DNA of 64,000 bases from Leucobacter luti (lineage in GTDB: Bacteria > Actinomycetota > Actinomycetes > Actinomycetales > Microbacteriaceae), in contig NZ_CP080492.1 of the NCBI RefSeq assembly GCF_019464495.1, positions 2,108,001-2,172,000 on the forward strand, in the 5' to 3' direction. The position numbers were made by a program, and so were the translations under genes. Positions 17,953-26,944 of this stretch are shown here, in pieces. The stretch's first letter is position 1. Every line of letters begins with the position of its first letter. The notes under the pieces were generated by a model. That model made no database searches and was not told where the DNA came from. It was given only the letters and a program-made list of their open reading frames with translations.

Positions 17953-18843
17953 TCAGCCGCCCGTCGTGCACTCGGCGATGCAGTGTTCAACGAACGCGCG
18001 TCCCACCGAATCGAGGCGTCGGGAGTACCAAGAAATCGACGTAGTCATGCTCGCTCGGGGCTTCACGAGCTTGCGATACACCACCCCGTTCGGCCGGAGA
18101 TAGGAAAACGACTCTGGCGCGAATGACACACCCATCCCAGCGGAGACCAGCCCCGCGTGGTCAAGGTAGGAGCCGAACGCGTTCAGGCTGTTCGGTGAGA
18201 AACCAGCGTTCATGCACGCGGCGACTACTGAGTCAAAGCCCATCGGGTTCGCTGAGCGCGGCCCCTGAATCAGGCGCTCGTCGCGCAAATCTGCGAAGCA
18301 CACCTCATCTTCCTCCGCGAGTGGGTGACCGCTGGGGAGGCAGACCATGTACTCCTCGCTGAAGAGTTCAGATGAGGAAAGATCTTTCAGATCCGGGCGC
18401 GTGAGCAGCACTGCGACGTCGACGCTGCCCTGCTCGAGTTCCTCGATGAGTGTGCTGGTGGCAATGCTTCGCAGACTCACCTCTGCCTCAGGGAACCGCT
18501 CTTGGAAGGAGCGCACGGCCCGTGCCGGCGACGCGAAGAGCATCGCCGGCACGATTCCGATGCGCACGCGACCGAATTGGGCCTCGCGCGCCTCCTCAAG
18601 GAGCTGCGAGATCTCGCCCATGGAATCGAGCACATTGCGGCACCGGAAGTAGAACTCGCGCCCAGCCTCCGTCGTGGTGATGGGCCGCGTTGTGCGATCG
18701 ATGAGCTGCAGCCCGACATCCTTCTCGAGGCGCGCAATTTGTTGGGAGAGCGCTGGCTGCGTGATGAAGAGCTCTTCGGCGGCGAGCCGAAAACTCCCGG
18801 CGTCGCAGAGAGCGACGAAGGCTTCGAGGCGGCGCGTTTCCAT
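17953..18843 (-). CDS. LysR family transcriptional regulator
   Basis: 296 residues. The N-terminal helix-turn-helix reads METRRLEAFVALCDAGSFRLAAEELFITQPALSQQIARLEKDVG in family form, and the C-terminal effector domain starts VRIGIVPAML. The gene starts 2 bp after the stop of the ABC ATPase gene, so it is translated with the importer; this is unusual for LysR genes, which are mostly divergent, and points to autoregulation of the cluster. A TTGCA-N8-TGCAA box at 24067-24084, upstream of the binding-protein gene, is a possible target. Confidence 0.93.
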   Translation of the reverse strand: METRRLEAFVALCDAGSFRLAAEELFITQPALSQQIARLEKDVGLQLIDRTTRPITTTEAGREFYFRCRNVLDSMGEISQLLEEAREAQFGRVRIGIVPAMLFASPARAVRSFQERFPEAEVSLRSIATSTLIEELEQGSVDVAVLLTRPDLKDLSSSELFSEEYMVCLPSGHPLAEEDEVCFADLRDERLIQGPRSANPMGFDSVVAACMNAGFSPNSLNAFGSYLDHAGLVSAGMGVSFAPESFSYLRPNGVVYRKLVKPRASMTTSISWYSRRLDSVGRAFVEHCIAECTTGG

Positions 18844-18845
18844 GA

Positions 18846-20531
18846 TCAGACCCGCTTCGCTGCCAGGCGGACTTCGCGACGTTCCCGCTGCACCTCGGGA
18901 TCGGGTACTGGGGCGGCAGCGATGAGCTTGCGCGTGTACTCGTCCTGCGGGTGATGCAGTACCTGCTCTGTTGGCCCGTGTTCCACCACGTCGCCGTTGC
19001 GCAGCACCACCACGCGGTTCGACAGCGTCTCTACGACGGAGAGATCGTGGCTGATGAACAGGCAGGAGAACCCCAGCTCGCGCTGCAACCCGAGGAACAG
19101 ATCGAGCACTTGCGCCTGTACCGAGACATCCAGAGCAGAAGTTGGCTCGTCCGCAATCATGAGCACCGGGTTCGTCGCGATCGCGCGGGCAATGCCGATC
19201 CGCTGCCGCTGTCCACCCGAGAGCTCGTGCGGGAATCGGTCAACCCAATCGGGGTTGAGCTGGACCTGCTCGAGCAGCTCCTGCGCCTTCGCGCGACGCC
19301 GCTTGCTGTCACGTATCAATCCCTGCCACTGCAGTGGATCACCGATCGCCTGGCCGATGGTGCGCCGTGGATTCAGCGAGGAGGCCGGATCCTGGAACAC
19401 CATCGTGACGTGTTTGCGCAGTTGTTTGAGTGCGGCGCCGCCGCGAGTCGCAATCTGTTCGCCCTCCACTTCGAGTGTGCCCTCCGCGATCGGGATCAGG
19501 CCGATTGCGGCCTTCCCGATCGTGGACTTGCCCGATCCGGATTCTCCAACCAGACCGACAATCTCACCCTTCGCGACCTTGAGATCAATACCGTTGATGG
19601 CCTGAAACCCCGGTCGCCGCCAGCGCCCTGGATACCTGATGACGGCCTGATCCAGTGAGAGCACGACCTCGGGCAGCACGGTGAGTGCGGTGACGCCATC
19701 GATGCGCAGCTTCGCGTTCGAGGAGTCCAAAAAATCCTTCGCCTGGCCCAGATGGGGCACTGCGGCGAGCAGCTTCTGCGTGTACTCCTCGCGGGGCTGC
19801 TCGAACAGCTGCCGCGCTGGGGCGGCCTCCACAACTGCGCCGTCCTTCATCACCACGACATCGTCGGCCACATCGGCCACCACACCCATATCGTGCGTGA
19901 TGATCAGCACCCCCATGCCGAGCCGCTCTTGCAGCTCGGCAATGAGATCGAGGATCTCAGCCTGCACGGTGACATCGAGCGCTGTAGTTGGCTCATCTGC
20001 CACGAGCAGCTCAGGCTCACTCGAGATCGCCATCGCGATCATGGCACGCTGCCGCTGTCCACCCGAGAGCTGGTGCGGGTAGTCGTCGACTTTAGCCTCG
20101 GGATCGGGCATATGCACGTCCCTGAGGAGCTGGATCGCGCGGGTGCGCGCTTCCTGGGCGCTAATATCGCGGTGGCTTCGCAGCGCTGCAATCAACTGCT
20201 GCCCGATCGTGTAGACCGGATTCATCGCCGTCATTGGCTCCTGAAAGATCGTCGCGATCCGGGAGCCGCGTAGCTTGCGGAGCTCCCGATCCGAGAACTG
20301 CGTGATGTCAACGCCGTCGAATCGGATCGTCCCAGTTCTACGTGTGTTCGGGGGCAGGAGATCCAGGATCGACATCGATGTGACTGACTTCCCTGATCCG
20401 GACTCGCCAACGAGCGCGAGCGTCTTTCCCTTCTCCAGCTCGAACGAAACGTTGTGCGTCACCGCACGCCACCCGTCGGGGGTCTGGAATTCCACGGAGA
20501 GCTGGTCGATAGTGAGAAGTGGTGTGCTCAT
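18846..20531 (-). CDS. ABC transporter double ATPase (oligopeptide/nickel DppD-DppF type)
   Basis: 561 residues with two complete nucleotide-binding domains. Both copies have a Walker A (GESGSGKS), signature LSGGQRQR and Walker B (LLVADEP, LMIADEP). The first ends with the DppD-type HLGQ region, the second is DppF-like with FQDPASSLNPRRTIGQ. A single chain therefore replaces the usual DppD/DppF pair. It overlaps the upstream permease by 4 bp. It powers import of peptides or peptide-like solutes with the two permeases and the binding protein that precede it. Confidence 0.95.
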   Translation of the reverse strand: MSTPLLTIDQLSVEFQTPDGWRAVTHNVSFELEKGKTLALVGESGSGKSVTSMSILDLLPPNTRRTGTIRFDGVDITQFSDRELRKLRGSRIATIFQEPMTAMNPVYTIGQQLIAALRSHRDISAQEARTRAIQLLRDVHMPDPEAKVDDYPHQLSGGQRQRAMIAMAISSEPELLVADEPTTALDVTVQAEILDLIAELQERLGMGVLIITHDMGVVADVADDVVVMKDGAVVEAAPARQLFEQPREEYTQKLLAAVPHLGQAKDFLDSSNAKLRIDGVTALTVLPEVVLSLDQAVIRYPGRWRRPGFQAINGIDLKVAKGEIVGLVGESGSGKSTIGKAAIGLIPIAEGTLEVEGEQIATRGGAALKQLRKHVTMVFQDPASSLNPRRTIGQAIGDPLQWQGLIRDSKRRRAKAQELLEQVQLNPDWVDRFPHELSGGQRQRIGIARAIATNPVLMIADEPTSALDVSVQAQVLDLFLGLQRELGFSCLFISHDLSVVETLSNRVVVLRNGDVVEHGPTEQVLHHPQDEYTRKLIAAAPVPDPEVQRERREVRLAAKRV

Positions 20532-21373
20532 GATCGCTGCTTCGCTTTCGGGTCGAGGAGGTCACGGAGCGCGTCGCCAAGAATGCCGAACGCGAGGATG
20601 GTGATCACCACGAATGCGCCGGGCACCAGCAGTGCGTGTGGGTCAGTGGTGAGGTAGCGCTGCCCCTGGGCCACCATCGACCCCCATGACGGCGTTGGCG
20701 GAACCACGCCAAGGCCGAGGTAACTCAGGCCAGATTCGAGGAGAATCGCGGCCGCCATCGTGAGCGAGAACTGCACAATGATCGGTGCCGAGACGTTGGG
20801 CAGGACTGTCTTGAACAGAATCACCGGCGTCGGGGCCCCGAATGTCTTGGCGGCGTCGACGTACTCCTCACGCTTGACCGAGAGCACCTGGCCGTAGGTG
20901 ATTCTCGCGAAGATCGGGGCAAAGAGCACTCCGATTGCGATGATCAGGGTGATTGATCCAGGCCCGTAGAGTGTGACCGCGAGCAGCGCGAGGATGATCG
21001 GCGGGAACGCGAGCACCACGTCGACAATGAGCCGCATCGTGACGAACTCGGTGAGCCCGCTGAAGTACGCTCCCAGCAGCCCGAGTAGCGTCCCGAGCGC
21101 CGTGGCGAGGAGCGTTGCCCCCAGCGCGATGAAGAGCTCGATCTGAGCACCGTACATAATTCGCGAGAGAATGTCGCGACCCAGCTCATCGGTGCCGAGA
21201 ATGTGACCCTCGGAGAAGATGGGCTGCAAGCGCAGGGCAACGTTTTGTGCAATCGGATCATAGGGTGCCAGCAGCGGGGCGAACACCATGACGATGAGCA
21301 TGACGAGCAGGTAGATGGCCATGATGGCGCGCAGCGGCGTAATCGCCTGACGCACGCGGGGACTGAGTTTCAT
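20528..21373 (-). CDS. ABC transporter permease (DppC type)
   Basis: 281-residue inner-membrane permease. The N-terminal helix, the LGTDELGRDILSRIMYGAQ motif typical of DppC/OppC, and the EAA loop EYVDAAKTFGAPTPVILFKTVLPN are clear. It overlaps both neighbours by 4 bp (ATGA junctions), so it is translated in tandem with the DppB-type permease and the double ATPase. Confidence 0.95.
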   Translation of the reverse strand: MKLSPRVRQAITPLRAIMAIYLLVMLIVMVFAPLLAPYDPIAQNVALRLQPIFSEGHILGTDELGRDILSRIMYGAQIELFIALGATLLATALGTLLGLLGAYFSGLTEFVTMRLIVDVVLAFPPIILALLAVTLYGPGSITLIIAIGVLFAPIFARITYGQVLSVKREEYVDAAKTFGAPTPVILFKTVLPNVSAPIIVQFSLTMAAAILLESGLSYLGLGVVPPTPSWGSMVAQGQRYLTTDPHALLVPGAFVVITILAFGILGDALRDLLDPKAKQRS

Positions 21374-22323
21374 GATCGCCTCACTCGGGGATCGAGAATG
21401 CCGTAGATGATGTCAACGACAATGTTGATCAGGATGAACATGAGGGCGATCACGATCACGATGCCCTGGACGACTGGGTAGTCGCGATTGGTGACGCCGT
21501 CGACCAGGAGACTGGACATGCCCGGATAGTTGAATACTCGTTCGACGAGCACCGTGGATCCCAGCAGCGTGCCGAAGCCGATGCCGATCACCGTGACCAC
21601 CGGCGTGAGCGAGTTCCGCAGCACATGCTTGCGGAACACAGTGAGCGGTGCCAGCCCGATCGACTTTGCTGTCCGGACCCAGTCCTGGCCCTGCACCTCG
21701 AGTACCGCGGATCGAGTCATACGGGCGATCTGTGCCGAGAATCCCACTGCCAGCGAGATCGCTGGCAGAGTGAGCGACCAGAGCGCCCCGCCGGGATCCT
21801 CTGCGAAGTCGACATACCCGCCGGCAGGGAACCACTTCAGGGAGATCGAGAACACGAGAATCAGCACGGCGCCGAACACGAACACCGGGAGGGCGACGCC
21901 AATGGAACTGAGTGCCGTCACGCAGGTATCAACCCACCCGCCTTTTCGGCCAGCGAGTGCGCCGAGGGCGACGCCAAAGACGACCGAGAGAAGTGTCGCA
22001 AAGCCGACAAGCAACAGGGTGCGGGGGAGCCGTGCGCCGATAGCTTCGAGCACTGGTTGAGAAGTCTTGAACGAGTCGCCGAGATCGCCGGTAAAGACGC
22101 CGCCGAGAAAGTGGAGGTACTGCGCGAAGAGGGGCTGGTTCAGCCCGAGCTGTTCGCGTACCTTCTCGATTGCCTCTGGCGTAGGGGCCCCTCCGTCACC
22201 GACACTGAGGAGCAGGACGGCCGGGTCCCCCGGCACGAAATGTAGGGCCGAGAAGATGAGCGTGAGAACCAGGAGTACGAGTCCCACGCCCATCGCTAGG
22301 CGCTTCGCAATGAATGCAAGCAC
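21370..22323 (-). CDS. ABC transporter permease (DppB type)
   Basis: 317-residue permease. N-terminus MLAFIAKRLAMGVGLVLLVLTLIFSALHFVPGDP is canonical for DppB, and the EAA loop appears as DWVRTAKSIGLAPLTVFRKHVLRN. GTG start. It follows the binding-protein gene after 25 bp and overlaps the DppC-type gene by 4 bp. Confidence 0.95.
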   Translation of the reverse strand: MLAFIAKRLAMGVGLVLLVLTLIFSALHFVPGDPAVLLLSVGDGGAPTPEAIEKVREQLGLNQPLFAQYLHFLGGVFTGDLGDSFKTSQPVLEAIGARLPRTLLLVGFATLLSVVFGVALGALAGRKGGWVDTCVTALSSIGVALPVFVFGAVLILVFSISLKWFPAGGYVDFAEDPGGALWSLTLPAISLAVGFSAQIARMTRSAVLEVQGQDWVRTAKSIGLAPLTVFRKHVLRNSLTPVVTVIGIGFGTLLGSTVLVERVFNYPGMSSLLVDGVTNRDYPVVQGIVIVIALMFILINIVVDIIYGILDPRVRRS

Positions 22324-22348
22324 GATGTGATTTTTCTGTCTCGGTCGA

Positions 22349-23917
22349 CTACTGCATCGAGGTGTTCGCGAGCATGTAGCCGCTGTAGAACGTTGCGGTG
22401 CCGGGAATGTTGGTGAAGCCCGTCACGTCCTCAGAGAAGCCGTATGCTTGCGCTCGCGTGTTGAGTGAGGCGAAGGGGACGTCTTCGGCCCAGATCTTTC
22501 CGATGTTCTGGTAGATCTCGTGCTTCTCGGCATCATCTGTCGTGCGCAGACCGTCGCCGATCAGGCCTGCGATCTCGTCATTGCTGTAGCCCCAGCTGAC
22601 GTTGTAGGTGTTGTCGCCAGTGACCCAGTTGATGAGGTAGGACGGATCGGTGACCATGCCGCTGTCACCGGAAACAGCGATGTCGTAGTCACCCTCGTTG
22701 CCCTTGGAAACTCGCGTTGACCAGTCAGGGGCGTCGAGCGTGACGTCGATGCCGATCGCTTTGAGGTCCTCCTGGACGGACAGCGCGTTGTCCTGCAGGA
22801 AGGTGTACTGCGAGGTGGCGAGCAGCGTCGCGGGGAACCCATCGGGGTAGCCAGCTTCGGCGAGCAAGGACTTCGCCTTCTCGGGATCGTACTCCCAAAG
22901 GTTTGCGAGATTCTTTTCGTACGCGGGGTCTTTCTCGGAGATCGAGACGCCGTAGAGTGGCTCTCCATTGCTCTGGAATGCTGCCAGCACTGAGTTGTCG
23001 CGATTGAGCGCGTATGCGACGGCCTGCCGCACCTTCGGGTCAGCGAAGGGCCCCTCCTCAACATTGAACTGGACGTATTGGAACGGGCCGTTCACCTGAT
23101 CAACGGTGAAGCCCGCATCCGCAACGCGATCGAAGTTCTCCCAGGTGACGTAATCGATGAGATCGACGTCGCCAGAGAGCAACGCGTTCGTGCGGGCTTC
23201 CCCGTCTGCGTAGAACTTCACGTCGATTTCATCGAGCGCGATGTTTTCGGCATCGTAGTATCCGTCGTTCTTCTCCATGGTGAGGCCGATGCCCTGATCC
23301 AGGTTCGTCATCTCCCACGGACCGGCGCCGACCCAGTTCGCGGTGTCGGGATTTAGCGAGGCGTCCGGCACGATCGCAGCGAACGGAAGCGCGAGATACT
23401 GCAGGAATGCGGTGTTTGGTTGCGACAGCTTGACGGTGACCGTTGATCCACCATCGCTTTCGATCGACTCGATATCGGCGAACGGCGCTGCGAGCTGCGA
23501 TCCGTTCGCGACATCGCGGTAATAGTCGAGCGAGTTCTTGACGTTGTCGGCCGTGAGTTCACTGTCGTCACTGAAGGTAAGACCGTCGTGGAGTGTGAAC
23601 ACAAACGTGGTGTCATCAGGGGTGTCGACGGACTGCGCAAGCGCGGGCACCGCCGCTCCATCGGCATCGAAGCTCATCAGGCCGCGGTGCACCATGGTCA
23701 GCAGCTGGTTCACCGCTGTGCCCTGTGAGGCGCCGGTGATGGGCTGTGCAGGATCAGCCGAGAGCCCGAAGGTGAGGACTTGAGTGGCGCTCGAATCACC
23801 CCCGCTCGAATCGGGAGCAGCTGTTCCGCCGCAACCGGTAAGGGCAAGGGCAGCGACGGCCCCGAGCGAGAGTGCAGCAAGCCAGGTATTGCGTCGGTTC
23901 GGGCGCGTGAATGACAT
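22349..23917 (-). CDS. Extracellular solute-binding lipoprotein (family 5)
   Basis: 522 residues, a normal size for Opp/Dpp binding proteins. The leader MSFTRPNRRNTWLAAL... ends in the lipobox LTGC, so the mature protein is a lipoprotein on the outer face of the membrane. The SBP_bac_5 core is clear (FTLHDGLTFSDDSELTADNVKNSLDYY; VRQAVAYALNRD). I start at 23917: this gives the signal peptide directly, while the long open frame above it to 24187 lacks any feature. First gene of the importer operon. Confidence 0.94.
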   Translation of the reverse strand: MSFTRPNRRNTWLAALSLGAVAALALTGCGGTAAPDSSGGDSSATQVLTFGLSADPAQPITGASQGTAVNQLLTMVHRGLMSFDADGAAVPALAQSVDTPDDTTFVFTLHDGLTFSDDSELTADNVKNSLDYYRDVANGSQLAAPFADIESIESDGGSTVTVKLSQPNTAFLQYLALPFAAIVPDASLNPDTANWVGAGPWEMTNLDQGIGLTMEKNDGYYDAENIALDEIDVKFYADGEARTNALLSGDVDLIDYVTWENFDRVADAGFTVDQVNGPFQYVQFNVEEGPFADPKVRQAVAYALNRDNSVLAAFQSNGEPLYGVSISEKDPAYEKNLANLWEYDPEKAKSLLAEAGYPDGFPATLLATSQYTFLQDNALSVQEDLKAIGIDVTLDAPDWSTRVSKGNEGDYDIAVSGDSGMVTDPSYLINWVTGDNTYNVSWGYSNDEIAGLIGDGLRTTDDAEKHEIYQNIGKIWAEDVPFASLNTRAQAYGFSEDVTGFTNIPGTATFYSGYMLANTSMQ

Positions 23918-24066
23918 CGGGTATTCCCTTCGTTGGGTGGAACCCCACCCCGAAGCGTGGCCGGTGATCTCTGTGTGGCGAGGAGTCTCAGCGCTGAGAG
24001 CTCTTGCGGCCGCCGTTCGAGGGTGCTGGGCGAGCGGGTGTACCGCTCGATCCCCAATGTATGAGG

Positions 24067-24084
24067 TTGCAACATAGGCTGCAA
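24067..24084. promoter_or_regulatory. Candidate LysR box
   Basis: Inverted repeat TTGCA-ACATAGGC-TGCAA, T-N-A type arms spaced as in LysR sites, 150 bp upstream of the binding-protein start. Its position just below the putative -10 (24116-24121) is not typical for activation, so the assignment is tentative. Confidence 0.3.
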
Positions 24085-24188
24085 GTAAGAATTGGGAGAG
24101 GGAGATAACGCCGCGCTTATACTTCGGAAAATACCCGATCAGAACGCAGATTTTCCGCGCCCTTTGCGCCAAATTGGGGCTCGCCATA

Positions 24189-24218
24189 CCCGGCCGGGAG
24201 CGGTTACCGCCGGCCGGG
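24189..24218 (-). terminator. Hairpin after carbon-nitrogen hydrolase copy B
   Basis: Perfect 9-bp stem CCCGGCCGG / CCGGCCGGG with a 12-base loop, 12 bp after the stop codon. No T-run. Confidence 0.55.
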
Positions 24219-24230
24219 CCTGGCTGCCGT

Positions 24231-25070
24231 CTAACTACCCGAAGGGAGGGGCTGCACCCGCGGCGCTACGCTCACGCGACGGTTGGCGAGTGACGGCACA
24301 GTCGTCCGAACTGCGGCGAGGCGTGAGCGATCCACGGTCGCTGTGATGAGTGCGAGGTCTTGTTCGCCCGCGTCGCCGAGTTGCACACCGAGCGGGTCGT
24401 AGATCGCGCTGCGGCCTACCGACTTCACGCTCACCTCATCGGACGCGAACACATACGCGGTGTTTTCGATCGCGCGCGCTCGCAGCAGTGTGAGCCAGTG
24501 GTCTTCTTTCATGACGCCGCGCGCCCACGCCGCGCTCAGTGCCAACACTTCCGCGCCCTGGTCGATGAGCAGCCGGAACAGCTCTGGGAACCGCAGGTCA
24601 TAGCAAATGGCGAAACCGACTTTGATCCCGTCGATGTCGAGCACCGGCGGCAGTTCGTTGCCCGGGGTGATCGAGTCGGATTCGCGGACTGAGAATGCGT
24701 CGTAGAGGTGGATCTTCTCGTACTCCGCGACGATCTCCCCGCGGTCGACGAGCAGCAGAATGTTGAGGGCGCGATCAGGGTTCGCCTCGCCTGGGAGTCG
24801 CTTTGACATGCCGGCCGCAATGAACAGGCCGTACTCCAGTGAGAGTCGGCGGATCTCGGTCGTAAACGGGCCTGTGAGTTCTTCGGCCGCAGCGACGCCC
24901 TCGCGGATCGGCGCACTGACGCGGTGGTACATTGCCATCTCGGGGAGGATGAGGACTCGCGATCCCGCAACTGCGGCCCGCTCCGCGAGAGTTGCGATTG
25001 CGGCGAGATTTGCGGCCTTGTCCTCGAGTGCGGGGAATTGACCGACGCTGATTTGCAGTGACTCAGCCAT
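24231..25070 (-). CDS. Carbon-nitrogen hydrolase (nitrilase superfamily), copy B
   Basis: 279-residue amidase paralogous to the gene at 17.0-17.8 kb. Catalytic Glu in LPEMAMYH, Lys in YEKIHLYDAF, Cys in AICYDLRFPELF. The two copies share HLYDAF, CYDLRFPE, EDHWLTLLRARAIENT (QTLARARAIENT in A) and SLANRR near the end. The ATG is 3 bp from the creatininase stop, so the two are co-translated. Having two diverged copies around one importer suggests two successive amide cuts or two related substrates. Confidence 0.92.
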   Translation of the reverse strand: MAESLQISVGQFPALEDKAANLAAIATLAERAAVAGSRVLILPEMAMYHRVSAPIREGVAAAEELTGPFTTEIRRLSLEYGLFIAAGMSKRLPGEANPDRALNILLLVDRGEIVAEYEKIHLYDAFSVRESDSITPGNELPPVLDIDGIKVGFAICYDLRFPELFRLLIDQGAEVLALSAAWARGVMKEDHWLTLLRARAIENTAYVFASDEVSVKSVGRSAIYDPLGVQLGDAGEQDLALITATVDRSRLAAVRTTVPSLANRRVSVAPRVQPLPSGS

Positions 25071-25073
25071 GGT

Positions 25074-25895
25074 CTACGCCCTCGCCCACAGTGCGTTCGC
25101 GGTGTTGCGTTCGAACTCTGCCACGAAGCCGAGGCAGACGTCGTGGGCAACGCGCTTGATCCACTCGGCGCCCAGTTCGGCTGAGCCGAGTCTTGGATTG
25201 CCAGTGACTCCGGAGGGCGCGACATCGGAGAAGTCCCAGTACAGCGTTCCCGACTCGACGGTGCCTGGGATTGCGCCCTCCGTGTAGTTCGTAGGCGTCC
25301 AGCCCTCAAACGGGGCGAGTCCGCCGTCGGTGATGAGCTGTGACTGCACGAGTTCAGGGAACATGGCGAGCATCGCGCTGTGCTCGGGCTCTGAACCGTG
25401 CCCATAGGCGGTTGCAGGATCCTCGTACAAATCGCGCATGACGCGGTAGCCGATGCCCCACGGGTACACGCTGCCGACGAGCACCCCGTATTTCGCGCGG
25501 AGCTGCTCTGCTGCGTGCGCGGCCGAAGCCTGGTTTCCGCCATTGTTGTTGACGATCACGATGCGTCGGAATCCGTGCTTGACCAGGCTGTCCATGACTT
25601 CAAATAGCACGGCCTGCAGGGTTTCGAATGAGAGGTTCAGCGTGCCGGCGAAACCGTCGAAGATCGGTGAGTGGCCATAGCTCAGGGTGGGGGCAACGAG
25701 CACGGGCGTTTCCAGATGTGCTGCGATGTACTCAGACACCCACTCGGCGGTGATCGCGTCCTCGTTGAGTGGGAGGTGCGAACCGTGCTGCTCGATCGCG
25801 CCGGAGGGGAGAAGCACGATGGGGTTCTGTGCTGCGGCGTCTCTCGCCTCAGTCCACGTGAGTTCGCCGAGGCGGTGTGTGCGGAAGTGTCCCAT
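25074..25895 (-). CDS. Creatininase family amidohydrolase
   Basis: 273 residues. The metal-binding signature is present: PSGAIEQHGSHLPLNEDAI (Glu, His, Asp ligands), VNNNGGNQAS, and HGSEPEHSAML in place of the usual HAGExET. Family enzymes open cyclic amides such as creatinine or act on related amide bonds; MftE and FAPy deformylase are relatives. Start at 25895 is set by AAAGGAGAACGAGCAC; the longer open frame to 26528 only translates the repeat and tetR antisense. It heads the amide cluster, followed by carbon-nitrogen hydrolase B. Confidence 0.93.
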   Translation of the reverse strand: MGHFRTHRLGELTWTEARDAAAQNPIVLLPSGAIEQHGSHLPLNEDAITAEWVSEYIAAHLETPVLVAPTLSYGHSPIFDGFAGTLNLSFETLQAVLFEVMDSLVKHGFRRIVIVNNNGGNQASAAHAAEQLRAKYGVLVGSVYPWGIGYRVMRDLYEDPATAYGHGSEPEHSAMLAMFPELVQSQLITDGGLAPFEGWTPTNYTEGAIPGTVESGTLYWDFSDVAPSGVTGNPRLGSAELGAEWIKRVAHDVCLGFVAEFERNTANALWARA

Positions 25896-26227
25896 GTGCT
25901 CGTTCTCCTTTGATGCGCAGTCGCGGGTCATGAAGCGGGACCGTCGGCAATGGGGAAGGCGCACGAAGAGCCGAGAGTGGGCCGTCAAACGCAGACGATC
26001 CGGCTGATCTCGAGCATAACTTTGGGTGAATGTTGACGCACTAACTATAAGCTCGTGTGATATTCGATTCGCGCGCCTTATCGCTCGAGGCGCGAATACT
26101 CGCGCGCTTTCCCTCGCGCGCTTCTGGCACTTCCTCCGTCTCAGAGGGACCCCGGATGCCGACTGCGGTCGCGCCGCAGCCGGCATCCGGGAACCCTCGG
26201 GAGCGGGGCTAGGAGTGGGCGGGCGCC
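25896..26227. other. Intergenic region between creatininase and TetR genes
   Basis: No gene seen. It holds the promoter of the creatininase unit (AT-rich stretch near 26035-26070) and the second copy of the 71-bp hairpin repeat next to the tetR stop. Confidence 0.6.
26143..26213. repeat. 71-bp hairpin repeat, copy 2
   Basis: Matches 15642-15712 with a single difference (A for T at 26193). It lies 14 bp beyond the tetR stop, in the terminator position. Confidence 0.85.
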
Positions 26228-26902
26228 TTACATCTCTTCGGTCAAGGCGAACAGCAGCTCCGCGAGTCGATCGCCCAGCTGCTCGAACGCCTCGGACGAG
26301 CGTTCGCCTGCAAGCGCCGTGACGCGCAGCGCCTGCTCGTACACCCCGCTCAACACGGGGATGACACGCTCTACCGGGATGACAAAGCGCCGCCCGGCTG
26401 CTGTGAGGACGCGTTCCACGACGCCGGAGATGCTCGCGTAGAAATTGTCCATGAAGTCGTCGTGGCCAGGCGCGAGGGCCGGATCCCGCATCGCAAGCAG
26501 CAAGAACTCCGCCTCGAGTACGAACCACGCGGTGGCATCTTGCGATGGTGCGAAGAACTGCACGATGTAGCTGGCTGCCTCAGCGGGGGAGACACAACCG
26601 GCTCGCTCGCGGAGAATGGGCTCCAGCTCCTGTGCTTTCACTGCGAGGTCCGCCGCGCGACGTTCGAACTCGCGCGTGAGCAGCGCGAGAAAGAGCTGTT
26701 CTTTGCTGTCGAAGTTCGAGTAGAACGCCCCGCGTGTGAACCCGGCCCGCGCGCAAATGGCCTCGACTGCCGCACCCTGCAGGCCGGCCTCCGCGAACAC
26801 CTCAATCGCCGCGTCGAGCAAACGAGTGCGAGTCTCTTGGCGTCGCGCGCTCGGCGGTAGCTCGGTGGCGGGTGCCACGTGGCTCGCGGGTTGGGTGGTC
26901 AT
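26228..26902 (-). CDS. TetR family transcriptional regulator
   Basis: 224 residues. The N-terminal DNA-binding domain runs from about residue 20 to 65: ETRTRLLDAAIEVFAEAGLQGAAVEAICARAGFTRGAFYSNFDSKEQLF in family form. The C-terminal ligand domain is not assignable. It is transcribed away from the MMPL-YhgE pair, and two tandem 17-bp inverted repeats in the shared promoter are its probable operators, making it the likely repressor of that pair. Confidence 0.94.
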   Translation of the reverse strand: MTTQPASHVAPATELPPSARRQETRTRLLDAAIEVFAEAGLQGAAVEAICARAGFTRGAFYSNFDSKEQLFLALLTREFERRAADLAVKAQELEPILRERAGCVSPAEAASYIVQFFAPSQDATAWFVLEAEFLLLAMRDPALAPGHDDFMDNFYASISGVVERVLTAAGRRFVIPVERVIPVLSGVYEQALRVTALAGERSSEAFEQLGDRLAELLFALTEEM

Positions 26903-26944
26903 AGTGCGTAGTTTCTCACGTTCAGCTGGTTCGAAGCGGAGGCC

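Larger units (their letters stand above)
23918..24230. other. Intergenic region upstream of the binding-protein gene
   Basis: No gene seen. It contains a hairpin behind the upstream hydrolase gene (24189-24218), a TATAAG box on the minus strand at 24116-24121 that could be a -10 element, and the TTGCA-N8-TGCAA box at 24067-24084. Confidence 0.6.

Noticed and set aside
23918..24187. N-terminal extension of the binding lipoprotein
   Set aside because: It would bury the signal peptide and lipobox behind 90 residues without features. The start at 23917 places the signal peptide at the N-terminus.
15642..26213. Transposon ends bounding the amide cluster
   Set aside because: The 71-bp copies are direct-orientation hairpins without transposase, target duplication or terminal inverted pairing that I can see, so I report them only as repeats.
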